NCBI GenBank assembly: GCA_024762485.1
Contig: JANTHH010000079.1
Location: 1 to 11,239, forward strand
Source of the DNA: Chromatiales bacterium
Lineage (GTDB): Bacteria; Pseudomonadota; Gammaproteobacteria; Chromatiales; Chromatiaceae
Direction: 5' to 3'
Length of the DNA stretch: 11,239 bases
Positions 1 through 7,321 of the stretch are shown one piece after another. Under the pieces are notes generated by a model. That model did not search any database. It saw only the letters and a program-made list of their open reading frames with translations, and had not been told where the DNA came from. The first letter of the stretch is position 1. Every line of letters starts with the position of its first letter. Both the position numbers and the translations under genes were made by a program.

Positions 1-1786
1 CATTAATGAAGGTCAAGGAACCATCAAAACGGACTGGTACGAAGTTTTCACTGATAGACTCCAGGCCATGTGCCCGCATGCCGCCCAGTGTGCCATCTTC
101 CTTGCGGCCCACTATCTCGGAACGTGGCTTCATGATGCGCACCAGGTAGTGCAAAACAGTCAACACAACGCCCAGCAAGATTCCATTGGCGATCGAAGGC
201 GCCATCAATAGTGTGGCAAAGAACGTGGTCCCACCAATGGCGGCGCTGACCCTGTCTGCCTTCCAGGCATGAATCAATGGTTTGATACGAATAAGGCTGA
301 ATACGGCCATCATCACGATCACAGCCAGCACAGCCTGAGGTAGATGATAGAGATAGTCCGTAAAGAACAACAAAACCAACATCACAGCGGCTGCGCTGAT
401 AATGGCAAATAAACCTGTTTTCGCCCCGGTCCGCGCTGCGACCGCAGATCTCGAGAACGAGCCGCTGACGGTGTAGGAGCCGAAGAAACTGCCGGCAATA
501 TTCGCCAGTCCCTGTCCTACCAGTTCCTTGCTCGTGTCGACACGTTCACCGGTATGGCTGGCAATGGCCTTGGATATGGAGGTTGCCTCCATAAAACCGA
601 TCAGGGCCATGACCAGCGCAGCAGGCAGCAGGGGTAAAATCAAATCTGACTGGATGACAGGTACCTCGAAGCTCGGCAAACCTTCGGGTATATCACCAAC
701 TACCAAGCCTCCTGCCGAGAGTATGATGCTGTCGGCGGTCATGTCATTGAATCGCCATTTCCCGCCTTCAACCTTCTGGCCTGCAGGTATGTCATCCTTG
801 GCCATGTAGACCAGCCCATGTTCAGTCGGGACGGCAAACAAGGTCCTCTTGTGGAGATCCACTCTCAGGTTGATGTTTTCGGCCTTGAGCATCTCCAACT
901 GTTTCTCGAGGACTTCCGCCTGGGCATGCATCCCTGCCGCTTTACGAACAGACTCTATATCGCCCTGCTTCAGCAGCTCGGATGCATTTCTCTTCAGCTC
1001 GGCAATGTCGTTGGTGAAATCAGAGATCTTCTTTGCATTGTCTGCATAGACATTGATCATCTCGAGCGTCTTTGCATCCTGAATCTGGCTCGCTGTGACT
1101 GTTGCCTTGTTCTCGTAGCCGACCATGGCGCTTATGACCGTGGCCAGCAATACGGCTACCAGAACGCCGGGTAATGAAGGAAGCTTCTTTTTCAAGGCCG
1201 CGATCAACACCCAGGCCCCCGCTGCAAACAGTAAGGTTGGCCAGTGCAGTTCCGGGATCTGTTCAATGACTCGCCAGAGGTCAGCCAGATAAGAGTCGGT
1301 GCGAGGGAATGGCACTCCAATGACTTTGTTCAGCTGGGATAGACCAATGATCAGGGCGGCAGCATTGGTAAAGCCAACGATGACCGGACTGGACAGCAGA
1401 TTCACTATTGAGCCCAGCTTGAAAACGCCCAAAGACAGGCGAAGTACGCCGACCATCATGGCGAGCATGATCGATAGCTCTATGAAGTTGGTGCTGCCAG
1501 GGCTTGCAAAGGGAATAATTGCCGCTGCAGACATCAATGACAGCATCGCCACCGGCCCGGTATGCAGCTGACTGGATGAACCCCATAGTGAGGCAACGAT
1601 AACGGGAACGAAAGAGGCGTACAGGCCGTATACGACAGGCAGGCCAGCCAACTGTGCGTAGGCCATGCTCTGTGGTATCAAGATGAGCGCAACAGTTATA
1701 CCAGCCAGAAAATCTGACTTGATCGTTTCCTTGGTCATTGGAAACCAACGCAGGAAAGGGAACAGGGTGTACATCATGTTGTGCAT
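1..1786 (-). CDS. SulP-family inorganic anion transporter (3' end outside window)
   Basis: Inner-membrane anion transporter of the SulP/SLC26 family, which moves sulfate, bicarbonate or other anions; the substrate cannot be told from sequence. My translation gives 595 residues with no stop. N-terminal signatures are clear: PQSMAYAQLAGLP at 38-50, YGLYASF at 53-59, QLHTGPVAMLS at 73-83, and an NAAALIIGLSQLNK helix near 141. GDIPEGLP (364-371) precedes the later membrane helices. The visible end (VRFDGSLTFIN) is the first strand of the C-terminal STAS domain, which is otherwise missing. Oddity: about 130 residues (roughly 224-354) sit where most family members have a short loop; this segment is charged and partly heptad-like (about 256-312). 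Start chosen: ATG 1786-1784, with AGAAGGA 9 bases upstream; in-frame ATGs follow at codons 4 and 5. Family call is very sure; substrate unknown. Confidence 0.95.
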   Translation of the reverse strand, partial: MHNMMYTLFPFLRWFPMTKETIKSDFLAGITVALILIPQSMAYAQLAGLPVVYGLYASFVPVIVASLWGSSSQLHTGPVAMLSLMSAAAIIPFASPGSTNFIELSIMLAMMVGVLRLSLGVFKLGSIVNLLSSPVIVGFTNAAALIIGLSQLNKVIGVPFPRTDSYLADLWRVIEQIPELHWPTLLFAAGAWVLIAALKKKLPSLPGVLVAVLLATVISAMVGYENKATVTASQIQDAKTLEMINVYADNAKKISDFTNDIAELKRNASELLKQGDIESVRKAAGMHAQAEVLEKQLEMLKAENINLRVDLHKRTLFAVPTEHGLVYMAKDDIPAGQKVEGGKWRFNDMTADSIILSAGGLVVGDIPEGLPSFEVPVIQSDLILPLLPAALVMALIGFMEATSISKAIASHTGERVDTSKELVGQGLANIAGSFFGSYTVSGSFSRSAVAARTGAKTGLFAIISAAAVMLVLLFFTDYLYHLPQAVLAVIVMMAVFSLIRIKPLIHAWKADRVSAAIGGTTFFATLLMAPSIANGILLGVVLTVLHYLVRIMKPRSEIVGRKEDGTLGGMRAHGLESISENFVPVRFDGSLTFIN

Positions 1787-1885
1787 AAAAAATCGTCCTT
1801 CTTTCTACTTTGCCGGTAAGCGCTGTAAATTCATCACGGCCTGGTTGTGAGATCGGATTTCGTCAGGTTATTCTTTAATAAAAAA

Positions 1886-1913
1886 AATATAAAAATTACG
1901 GTCTTTTTGACAA
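1886..1913 (-). promoter_or_regulatory. Candidate sigma-70 promoter for the SulP gene
   Basis: On the minus strand, TTGTCA (1913-1908, five of six to TTGACA) and TATATT (1891-1886, five of six to TATAAT) are separated by 16 bases. They lie in a markedly AT-rich patch about 100 bases upstream of the SulP start, implying a leader of roughly 90 nucleotides. Position, spacing and orientation fit; there is no experimental support. Confidence 0.45.
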
Positions 1914-2139
1914 TCGTCCATCTTGCGCAATCATCTAGAAATACCTGTAAATCCTACTTGTGTTGACTGGAGATTATTTTTTCTGGCCATGAGTTTTGTT
2001 TCTGACTTTTTCTCGCATTCAACATTTGTTCAGGATGCTGTTAAAAAATGGTCGACTCCGCTCATCTTCTCCAACTTTCGGCCATTGCGATGAAGATCGT
2101 TGCGGATCAGCGTCAATCAGGACAGCATCAGCTGGCACG

Positions 2140-2163
2140 GTGGGACTCGCTCCCACTGTGGGA
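2140..2163. repeat. GTGGGA hairpin with an extra half-site
   Basis: GTGGGA (2140-2145), a five-base loop, then TCCCAC (2151-2156) form a perfect six-pair stem. A further GTGGGA follows at 2158-2163. No run of T follows, so it does not look like a terminator. It resembles small REP-type palindromes scattered between genes in gammaproteobacteria, but membership of a known family is not shown. Confidence 0.5.
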
Positions 2164-2206
2164 CTGAGCATGCCCCGAAATTGCGCTATAGCTCGGCCTG
2201 CTAGCT

Positions 2207-2230
2207 GTGGGATTCAGGTAAAAATCCCAC
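2207..2230. repeat. Second GTGGGA hairpin
   Basis: GTGGGATT (2207-2214) and AATCCCAC (2223-2230) form a perfect eight-pair stem with an eight-base loop. A competing pairing exists, because a second CCCACAG (to 2236) can pair with CTGTGGG (2205-2211). It shares its GTGGGA stem foot with the hairpin at 2140-2156, about 65 bases away, so the two are probably copies of one palindromic repeat type. Confidence 0.5.
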
Positions 2231-2274
2231 CCACAGGCGGCTCTGGGGTCGGTGCTGAGGTTTCATGGAGAAGC

Positions 2275-2287
2275 CCGGATTATCCGG
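2275..2287. repeat. 13-base palindrome
   Basis: CCGGAT and ATCCGG flank a single central T, giving a perfect odd-length palindrome between the GTGGGA hairpins and the apparent gene remnant. It could be a protein-binding site or part of a decayed mobile or repeat unit; nothing in the sequence decides this. Confidence 0.35.
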
Positions 2288-2303
2288 ACCATGTTACCTA
2301 GAT

Positions 2304-2823
2304 TCAGGTGCCAATGACAATCAGAGTGCCGCCGATTCCCCTGTCTGCGCCCCAGTCGGCTGCTGAGGTTGGCGTCGATGAACCAGTGGCTCCGGTGATG
2401 CCTGGTTTGGCGGATGCCGGGAGAATACCCGCAAGCTACGTGCGAGGTGCCAGAACGCCGGAGGTGGCGGGGATCGCACCGTCGTCTGCGCCGGCCCCGG
2501 GGCAGGCATCGCCATATTTCTTACGTCAAATGACGTCCCGGCACGGGCGGAACAGCCGCTTATGCGCAGGACCATCTCGGTTTTTTTCGAAGCCGGACGC
2601 GAGCTGGTAGAACGCCGATGCGGTGACGGCGACCCCACCGTGAGACAGGGCGTGAGCGGAGTTGCGCCCGCGGGTGGTGCATTCGTCAGGATTGTTTTCC
2701 AGGCTGTTGTGCACGGTGGGCGGATCGCTGGAAAGAATGCTGGGCGAATCCATGTGCCCCCATACCCCATGACAGATGCTCTCGGACCCAGCCACTGCAT
2801 TGACGCCGTGTGGTGGTTGACGT
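2304..2823 (-). pseudogene. Unrecognised decayed coding fragment
   Basis: On the minus strand one frame reads from about 2823 through a plausible protein-like stretch (VNAVAGSESICHGVWGHMD, later GGVAVTASAFYQLASGFEKN). It meets TGA at 2528-2526, continues with sensible composition to TAG at 2438-2436, and ends at TGA 2306-2304, all in the same frame. A hand count over about 82 codons of 2562-2807 gives approximate G+C of 62%, 52% and 70% at codon positions 1, 2 and 3 of this frame. That is the order expected for coding DNA in a GC-rich genome. The other frames give proline-, serine- and arginine-rich or valine/glycine-rich shadow-like proteins. No credible start is visible and I do not recognise the family. 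It could be a remnant of a gene disrupted when the neighbouring genes came together, or chance. Confidence 0.25.
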
Positions 2824-2828
2824 CTATT
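2800..2828 (+). promoter_or_regulatory. Possible promoter for the iorAB-xdhC-mocA operon
   Basis: TTGACG (2800-2805) lies 17 bases before TCTATT (2823-2828), a four-of-six match to the -10 consensus, about 50 bases upstream of the iorA start. A second TTGACG occurs at 2817-2822, making a direct repeat with a 17-base period that might instead be a regulator site. The -10 match is weak; this is a position-led guess. Confidence 0.25.
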
Positions 2829-2880
2829 ACGCCTAAGATTCCTGAAGTGGCTCCGCGGGGAGCAATTGCAAGGAATGGCT

Positions 2881-3360
2881 ATGGCTAAGCTGAAGATCAA
2901 CGGAAATATGCTTGAGATCGATGTGGATGGCACCACTCCGCTGCTGTGGGTCCTCCGTGAACAACTGGGCCTGACCGGCACCAAATACAGTTGTGGCATC
3001 GGGGTGTGTGGTTCCTGCACGGTGCATGTCGATGGCGAGGCGGTGCGTGCCTGCATCCTGCCGGTGTCGGCACTCAAGCCATCACAGGAAATCACTACCA
3101 TCGAAGGCCTGTCGGCGGACGGCACGCACCCGCTGCAGCAGGCGTGGGAGGAACTCGACGTACCCCAGTGTGGCTACTGTCAGCCGGGCATGATCATGAG
3201 TGCCGCTGCGCTGCTTAATGAAAATCCCAGCCCCAGTGATGCCGATATCGATGCAAAGGTGAACAACATCTGCCGCTGCGGGACCTTCAACCGGGTGCGC
3301 CGAGGCATTCACCTTGCCGCCCAGATCCATAAGGGTGCCAGCAAGCGGGAGAGGTCATGA
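2881..3360 (+). CDS. iorA: Isoquinoline 1-oxidoreductase-type [2Fe-2S] subunit
   Basis: Small electron-transfer subunit of a two-subunit molybdenum hydroxylase of the xanthine dehydrogenase family. It carries electrons from the molybdenum centre through two [2Fe-2S] clusters. In 159 residues all eight expected cysteines are present: C38, C43, C46 and C58 in the N-terminal plant-ferredoxin-like domain, then C97, C100 (QCGYCQPG) and C131, C133 (CRCGTFNR) in the helical domain. Length and the opening MAKLKINGN match the family. I chose ATG 2881 because AAGGA ends six bases before it; ATG 2875 in the same frame has no room for a ribosome site. Its stop overlaps the iorB start by four bases (ATGA). 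It has no signal peptide, so it would be exported, if at all, with the Tat-bearing partner. Substrate is unknown; members include isoquinoline, quinoline and aldehyde oxidising enzymes. Confidence 0.93.
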   Translation: MAKLKINGNMLEIDVDGTTPLLWVLREQLGLTGTKYSCGIGVCGSCTVHVDGEAVRACILPVSALKPSQEITTIEGLSADGTHPLQQAWEELDVPQCGYCQPGMIMSAAALLNENPSPSDADIDAKVNNICRCGTFNRVRRGIHLAAQIHKGASKRERS

Positions 3361-5552
3361 TGAACAGGGAACGTGTCGATATCTCGCGCCGTGACTTCCT
3401 CATCCGAACCACCACGGCAGGTGCAGGTTTTTCCCTCGGTCTCTATCTGCCACTGAGCAGCGCCGGGGTCTTGGCTGCCGGCAGCGGCTCATCCGCGGTG
3501 CCGGAGGTCAACGCCTGGGTGGTGATCGAGCCCGACGATACGGTGATCATCCGCATCGCCCGCTCCGAGATGGGTCAGGGGACCCTCACCGGCCTTGCGC
3601 AGTTGGTGGCCGAGGAACTCGAATGCGACTGGTCCAGGGTGAAGACCGAGTATCCGACGCCCGGACAGAATCTCGCCCGTGGCCGCGTCTGGGGCAGTTT
3701 CGCGACCGGTGGCAGCCAGGGTATCCGGGGCAGCCACCTGTATGTCCGCAAGGGTGGGGCCGTCGCCCGCGAGATGCTGATCGAAGCGGCGGCAGAGGCC
3801 TGGGATGTACCGATGGAGGAATGCCGGGTGGCGGAGAGTGTCATCACCCACACACCCACGGGACGTACCACCTCCTATGGCAAGGTGGCCGCTGCCGCCG
3901 CCGAGCTGTTCCCGCCGGAACAGGTCGAGCTCAAAAACCCGAAGGATTGGAGACTCATCGGCCAGCCGGTCAAGCGTCTGGACACGGTGGACAAGCTGAC
4001 CGGCAAGCAGGTGTTTGGTGCCGACCTGCAGATGCCCGGCATGCTCAATGCCGCTATCCGGGCCTGCCCGACCTTCGGCGGCAGGCTCAAGTCCTTCGAC
4101 CAGGCCAAGGTGCGCAAAATGCCGGGCGTGCGCCAAGTGGTGCGAGTCGGGGATGATGCCGTTGCCGTGGTTGCCGAAACCTGGTGGCAGGCCAAGACCG
4201 CGCTCGATGCGCTGCCCATAGACTGGGACAGGGGGCCGAATGCCGCCGTCAGCACGGCCTCGATCGAACAGATGCTGGATGAAGGGCTGGATAGCGAGGA
4301 TGCCTTTGTCGGTAACCGCAGCGGCGACGCCGGGAAGGCATTGAGGGGCGCCGTGAAAACCGTCGAGGCAACCTATCGCTATCCCTACCAGAATCACGCC
4401 ACCATGGAGCCGATGAATGCCACCGCGCGCTGGACCGAGGATCGCTGCGATGTCTGGTGCCCGACCCAGAACGGCGAGGCCGCGTTACAGGCTGCTGCCG
4501 AGGCGGCGGGCCTGCCGATAGGCAAGTGCGAGGTTTACAAGATTCACCTCGGCGGTGGTTTCGGCAGACGCGGCGCCTTTCATGATTTCGTCCAGCAGGC
4601 GGTGCTGATCGCGAAACAGTTGCCGGGTACGCCGGTCAAACTGCTGTGGACGCGCGAAGAGGACATGCAGCACGGCCACTACCACCCGATAACCAAGGCC
4701 AGGCTGGTCGGCGGACTAGACGAAAAGGGCGATCTGGTCGGCCTGCATGTGCGAATCTCGGGGCAGTCCATACTGGCCTCGGTGAATCCGGGCTGGATGT
4801 CGAACGGGGTCGACATGTTCACCTTTCAGGGGCTGCTGCCTGATGGCGATCACGCCATCAGTTACACGGTGCCGAATCTGCTGGTCGAGCATGCGATGCG
4901 CAACCCGCCAGTGCCCCCGGGCTTCTGGCGCGGAGTGAACATCAACCAGAATGCGATCTACCTGGAGTCCTTCATCGATGAATTGGCCCACGCCGCCGGT
5001 AAAGACCCGCTGGCATTTCGCCGCAGGCTGATGGCCAACCATCCCAAGAGCCTGGCGGTGTTGAACGCGGTGGCGGAAAAGGCGGGCTGGGACAAGCCTG
5101 CACCGGCGGGCGTGTATCGTGGCCTGGCGGTGTGCAAGGCCTTTGCCAGTCATGTGGCGGCTTGTGCGGAGGTCTCGGTGGATGACGGGGGTCGACTGAA
5201 AATCCATCGCATCGTTGCCGCCACGGACCCCGGCTATGCCGTGAATCCGCAACAGATCGAGGCCCAGGTGGAGGGTTCCTTTGTCTATGGGCTCTCCGCC
5301 CTGCTGTATGGCGAATGCACCATCAGGGACGGCAGCGTGGAACAGCGCAACTTCAATGACTATCCGTCGATGCTGATCAACGAGATGCCCGAAGTGGATG
5401 TCATTGTCATGCCCTCCGGCGGGTTCTGGGGCGGTATCGGCGAACCGACCATCGCGGTGGCGGCGCCGGCAGTGCTGAATGCCATCTTCGCCGCCACGGG
5501 TAAGCGCATACGACAGTGTCCACTGAAGAACACGGATCTGCGTAGCGCTTGA
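3357..5552 (+). CDS. iorB: Isoquinoline 1-oxidoreductase-type molybdopterin-binding subunit, Tat-exported
   Basis: Large catalytic subunit (731 residues) that binds the molybdopterin cofactor (the cytosine dinucleotide form in characterised family members) and hydroxylates a heterocycle or oxidises an aldehyde. A twin-arginine signal is clear: SRRDFLI at 10-16 followed by a hydrophobic stretch to an alanine-rich cleavage region near 40, so the mature enzyme is probably periplasmic. Cofactor and active-site landmarks are HATMEPMNA at 347-355, HLGGGFGRRG at 397-406, GFWRGVN at 522-528 and GIGE with E696, which aligns with the family's catalytic glutamate. The C-terminal PAVLNAIFAATGKRIR is typical. 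ATG 3357 overlaps the iorA stop; ATG 3360, one codon on, is an equally possible start. No FAD subunit or cytochrome c gene accompanies it, so the electron acceptor is unclear. The substrate cannot be assigned. Confidence 0.93.
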   Translation: MMNRERVDISRRDFLIRTTTAGAGFSLGLYLPLSSAGVLAAGSGSSAVPEVNAWVVIEPDDTVIIRIARSEMGQGTLTGLAQLVAEELECDWSRVKTEYPTPGQNLARGRVWGSFATGGSQGIRGSHLYVRKGGAVAREMLIEAAAEAWDVPMEECRVAESVITHTPTGRTTSYGKVAAAAAELFPPEQVELKNPKDWRLIGQPVKRLDTVDKLTGKQVFGADLQMPGMLNAAIRACPTFGGRLKSFDQAKVRKMPGVRQVVRVGDDAVAVVAETWWQAKTALDALPIDWDRGPNAAVSTASIEQMLDEGLDSEDAFVGNRSGDAGKALRGAVKTVEATYRYPYQNHATMEPMNATARWTEDRCDVWCPTQNGEAALQAAAEAAGLPIGKCEVYKIHLGGGFGRRGAFHDFVQQAVLIAKQLPGTPVKLLWTREEDMQHGHYHPITKARLVGGLDEKGDLVGLHVRISGQSILASVNPGWMSNGVDMFTFQGLLPDGDHAISYTVPNLLVEHAMRNPPVPPGFWRGVNINQNAIYLESFIDELAHAAGKDPLAFRRRLMANHPKSLAVLNAVAEKAGWDKPAPAGVYRGLAVCKAFASHVAACAEVSVDDGGRLKIHRIVAATDPGYAVNPQQIEAQVEGSFVYGLSALLYGECTIRDGSVEQRNFNDYPSMLINEMPEVDVIVMPSGGFWGGIGEPTIAVAAPAVLNAIFAATGKRIRQCPLKNTDLRSA

Positions 5553-5553
5553 A

Positions 5554-6540
5554 ATGTCGGTGCAGGGTATGGCCTCGCAGGCGGACGATATCTCGGTTCT
5601 CAGCAGCGCCGAGGGGTGGCTGCGATCCGGCCAGCAGGTCGCCCTGGCGACGGTCATCCGAACCTGGGGTTCCTCGCCCCGTCCGCCCGGTTCGTTGCTG
5701 GCGATGAACAGCAGCGGACAGTTCGTCGGCTCGGTATCGGGCGGCTGCGTCGAGGAGTCGCTGGTGACCCGCTATCGTGACGGCCAACTGGCAGGTCCGG
5801 CACCGACCCTGATCGATTACGGCGTCGATCGGCAGGAGGCGACGCGCATGGGACTTCCCTGCGGCGGACGTCTGGAACTGCTGGTGGAAGCCTTGAAAGG
5901 CCCGGACTCGATCGGGCCGTTGCTGGAACGGCTGCGCCAGGGTGAACTGGTCACGCGCAAGGTCGAGCTGAGCAGCGGTGAAGCCAGCCTGCAGCCGGGT
6001 GAGGGTGGTCCGGAATTCAAGCTGTCGGAGACGGCACTGATCAAGACCTTCGGGCCTGCCTGGCAATTGCTGCTGATCGGTGATGGACAGCTTGCACGCC
6101 ACCTGGCGAGCATGGCGCGGCAACTCGATTACCGGGTGATTATCTGTGACCCGCGCGATGCCTTTGCGCACCCCTCGCCGCTGGCTGACGTGCACTACAG
6201 TCGCGATATGCCCGATGATGCGGTCCAGGCACTGGGTGATCAGTCCAGGGCCGCTGTCGTTGCCCTGGCGCATGACCCCAGGCAGGACGACCTGGGGCTG
6301 AGCGCCGCGCTGGAGTCGCAGGCGTTTTACATCGGCGCCCTGGGTTCGAGGCGATCTGCACAGGCGAGGCGGGAGCGTCTGGCGATGCTGGGCTACACGC
6401 CGCAGCAGATCTCACGCATCCAGGGTCCGGCCGGTCTGCAGATCGGCAGCAAGCGACCGGCGGAGATAGCACTCTCCATTCTCGCGCAGATCACGGCCAT
6501 GCGTAATGGCATTGAGTCATCGCCGCAGGAACACGCATGA
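5554..6540 (+). CDS. xdhC: XdhC/CoxI-family molybdenum cofactor maturation factor
   Basis: Cytoplasmic accessory protein of 328 residues. Characterised XdhC proteins bind molybdenum cofactor, assist its sulfuration and insert it into the apo-hydroxylase. The N-terminal XdhC_CoxI domain shows ATVIRTWGSSPRPPG (32-46), GSVSGGCVEESL (59-70) and the conserved LPCGG (101-105). A C-terminal Rossmann domain shows LLIGDGQLARHL (173-184) and DPRD (199-202), then AHDPRQDDLGL (239-249), YIGALGSRRS (259-268) and GLQIGSKRPAEIALSI (294-309). The gene starts one base after the iorB stop with only a weak ribosome site, which suggests translational coupling; ATG 5569 (codon 6) is an alternative start. It overlaps mocA by four bases. 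The target is almost certainly the adjacent IorB. Confidence 0.92.
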   Translation: MSVQGMASQADDISVLSSAEGWLRSGQQVALATVIRTWGSSPRPPGSLLAMNSSGQFVGSVSGGCVEESLVTRYRDGQLAGPAPTLIDYGVDRQEATRMGLPCGGRLELLVEALKGPDSIGPLLERLRQGELVTRKVELSSGEASLQPGEGGPEFKLSETALIKTFGPAWQLLLIGDGQLARHLASMARQLDYRVIICDPRDAFAHPSPLADVHYSRDMPDDAVQALGDQSRAAVVALAHDPRQDDLGLSAALESQAFYIGALGSRRSAQARRERLAMLGYTPQQISRIQGPAGLQIGSKRPAEIALSILAQITAMRNGIESSPQEHA

Positions 6541-7106
6541 CGGCCCCGGTGGGGATCCTTCTCGCCGCCGGTAACGCCAGCCGTTTCGGCGCACCCAAGC
6601 TGCTTCATCCCATGCCCGATGGTGTCGCCGTCGGCGTGGCGGCGGCCTGCGCGATGAGGGAGGTCATGCAGGACACAATCGCCGTGGTCTGGCCCGGCGA
6701 CCGCGCCCTGGTCGACGCATTCACGCAGATCGGCTTGCAGGTGGTGGAAAACCCACGGGCCGAGGAAGGTATGGCCAGCAGCCTTGTCGCAGGCATCAAT
6801 GCCAGTGCCGATGCCGGTGGTTGGTTGATCGCACTGGCAGACATGCCCTGGACGCAACCGGCCACTGTCGCTGCACTGGCGGAACGATTGAATCAGGGCG
6901 CCTCCATGGTTGCACCGGTCCACCAGGGGCGACGCGGTCACCCGGTGGGCTTTTCAGCATGCTGGCGAGAGGCCTTGCAGGAACTGAGGGGTGACAGGGG
7001 CGCGCGGGACCTGATGGCGAATCACCCGCATGAGCTGGAATTGCTTCCCACCGGGGATGTCGGCGTGCTCCTGGATGTCGATCACCCGAGCGATCTGTAT
7101 CGTTGA
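6537..7106 (+). CDS. mocA: MocA-type molybdopterin cytidylyltransferase
   Basis: Nucleotidyltransferase of 189 residues of the MobA/MocA group, expected to attach CMP to molybdopterin to give the dinucleotide cofactor used by hydroxylases such as IorB. The GT-A type fold is marked by LAAGNASRFGAPKLL (9-23), the nucleotide-binding and PKLL signature; EGMASSL (77-83); the metal-binding LADMPW (100-105); RGHPVGF (133-139); and a DVDHPSDL tail (180-187). It overlaps the xdhC stop by four bases and ends the operon. CTP rather than GTP specificity is inferred from the neighbouring hydroxylase genes, since this enzyme class uses the cytosine form; sequence alone does not separate MocA from MobA with certainty. 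No clear terminator hairpin follows. Confidence 0.88.
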   Translation: MTAPVGILLAAGNASRFGAPKLLHPMPDGVAVGVAAACAMREVMQDTIAVVWPGDRALVDAFTQIGLQVVENPRAEEGMASSLVAGINASADAGGWLIALADMPWTQPATVAALAERLNQGASMVAPVHQGRRGHPVGFSACWREALQELRGDRGARDLMANHPHELELLPTGDVGVLLDVDHPSDLYR

Positions 7107-7321
7107 TGTCCGGTCGATGCCGGGATTGGATAAAGCACCATGTCCGAGCCAGATGTGGGTGGCCGCGTTTCACTGCCCTTGACCCAGTCCACCGGCATCA
7201 GTCTTGTGACTTGCTTGCCCGTTCGGCGTTATCAATGGCACCCACTGCGCCGTTCATCCCTGCAGGCGTCGTGTGCCTCTTCCGCAACAGGGCTGTGACC
7301 GCGCGGGCGCTGTGCCGGCCC
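7107..7321. other. Convergent intergenic gap, no gene seen
   Basis: The gap lies between the ends of mocA and the acyltransferase gene. It holds no convincing reading frame and no stem followed by a T run on either strand. The only symmetry noticed is GATGCCGG (7116-7123) against CCGGCATC (7192-7199), too far apart to be a simple terminator. Confidence 0.5.

Noticed and set aside
1281..1748. A 155-codon minus-strand frame beginning at a TTG
   Set aside because: It is shifted relative to the SulP frame, which is continuous from 1786 to the window edge and carries all the family signatures.
1908..1930. TTGACA at 1908 on the plus strand as a -35 box of a rightward promoter
   Set aside because: The only -10 candidates on the plus strand are poor or wrongly spaced, and no gene follows; the same bases serve better in the minus-strand promoter.
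3489..4397. A 302-codon open frame opposite iorB, with others opposite iorB at 4716-5657 and across iorB and xdhC at 5407-6273
   Set aside because: They are antisense shadows of well-conserved iorB and xdhC; their proteins are low in complexity and lack family motifs.
7116..7199. GATGCCGG and CCGGCATC as a possible bidirectional terminator between convergent genes
   Set aside because: The arms are 68 bases apart, have no adjacent T run on either strand and could pair by chance in GC-rich DNA.
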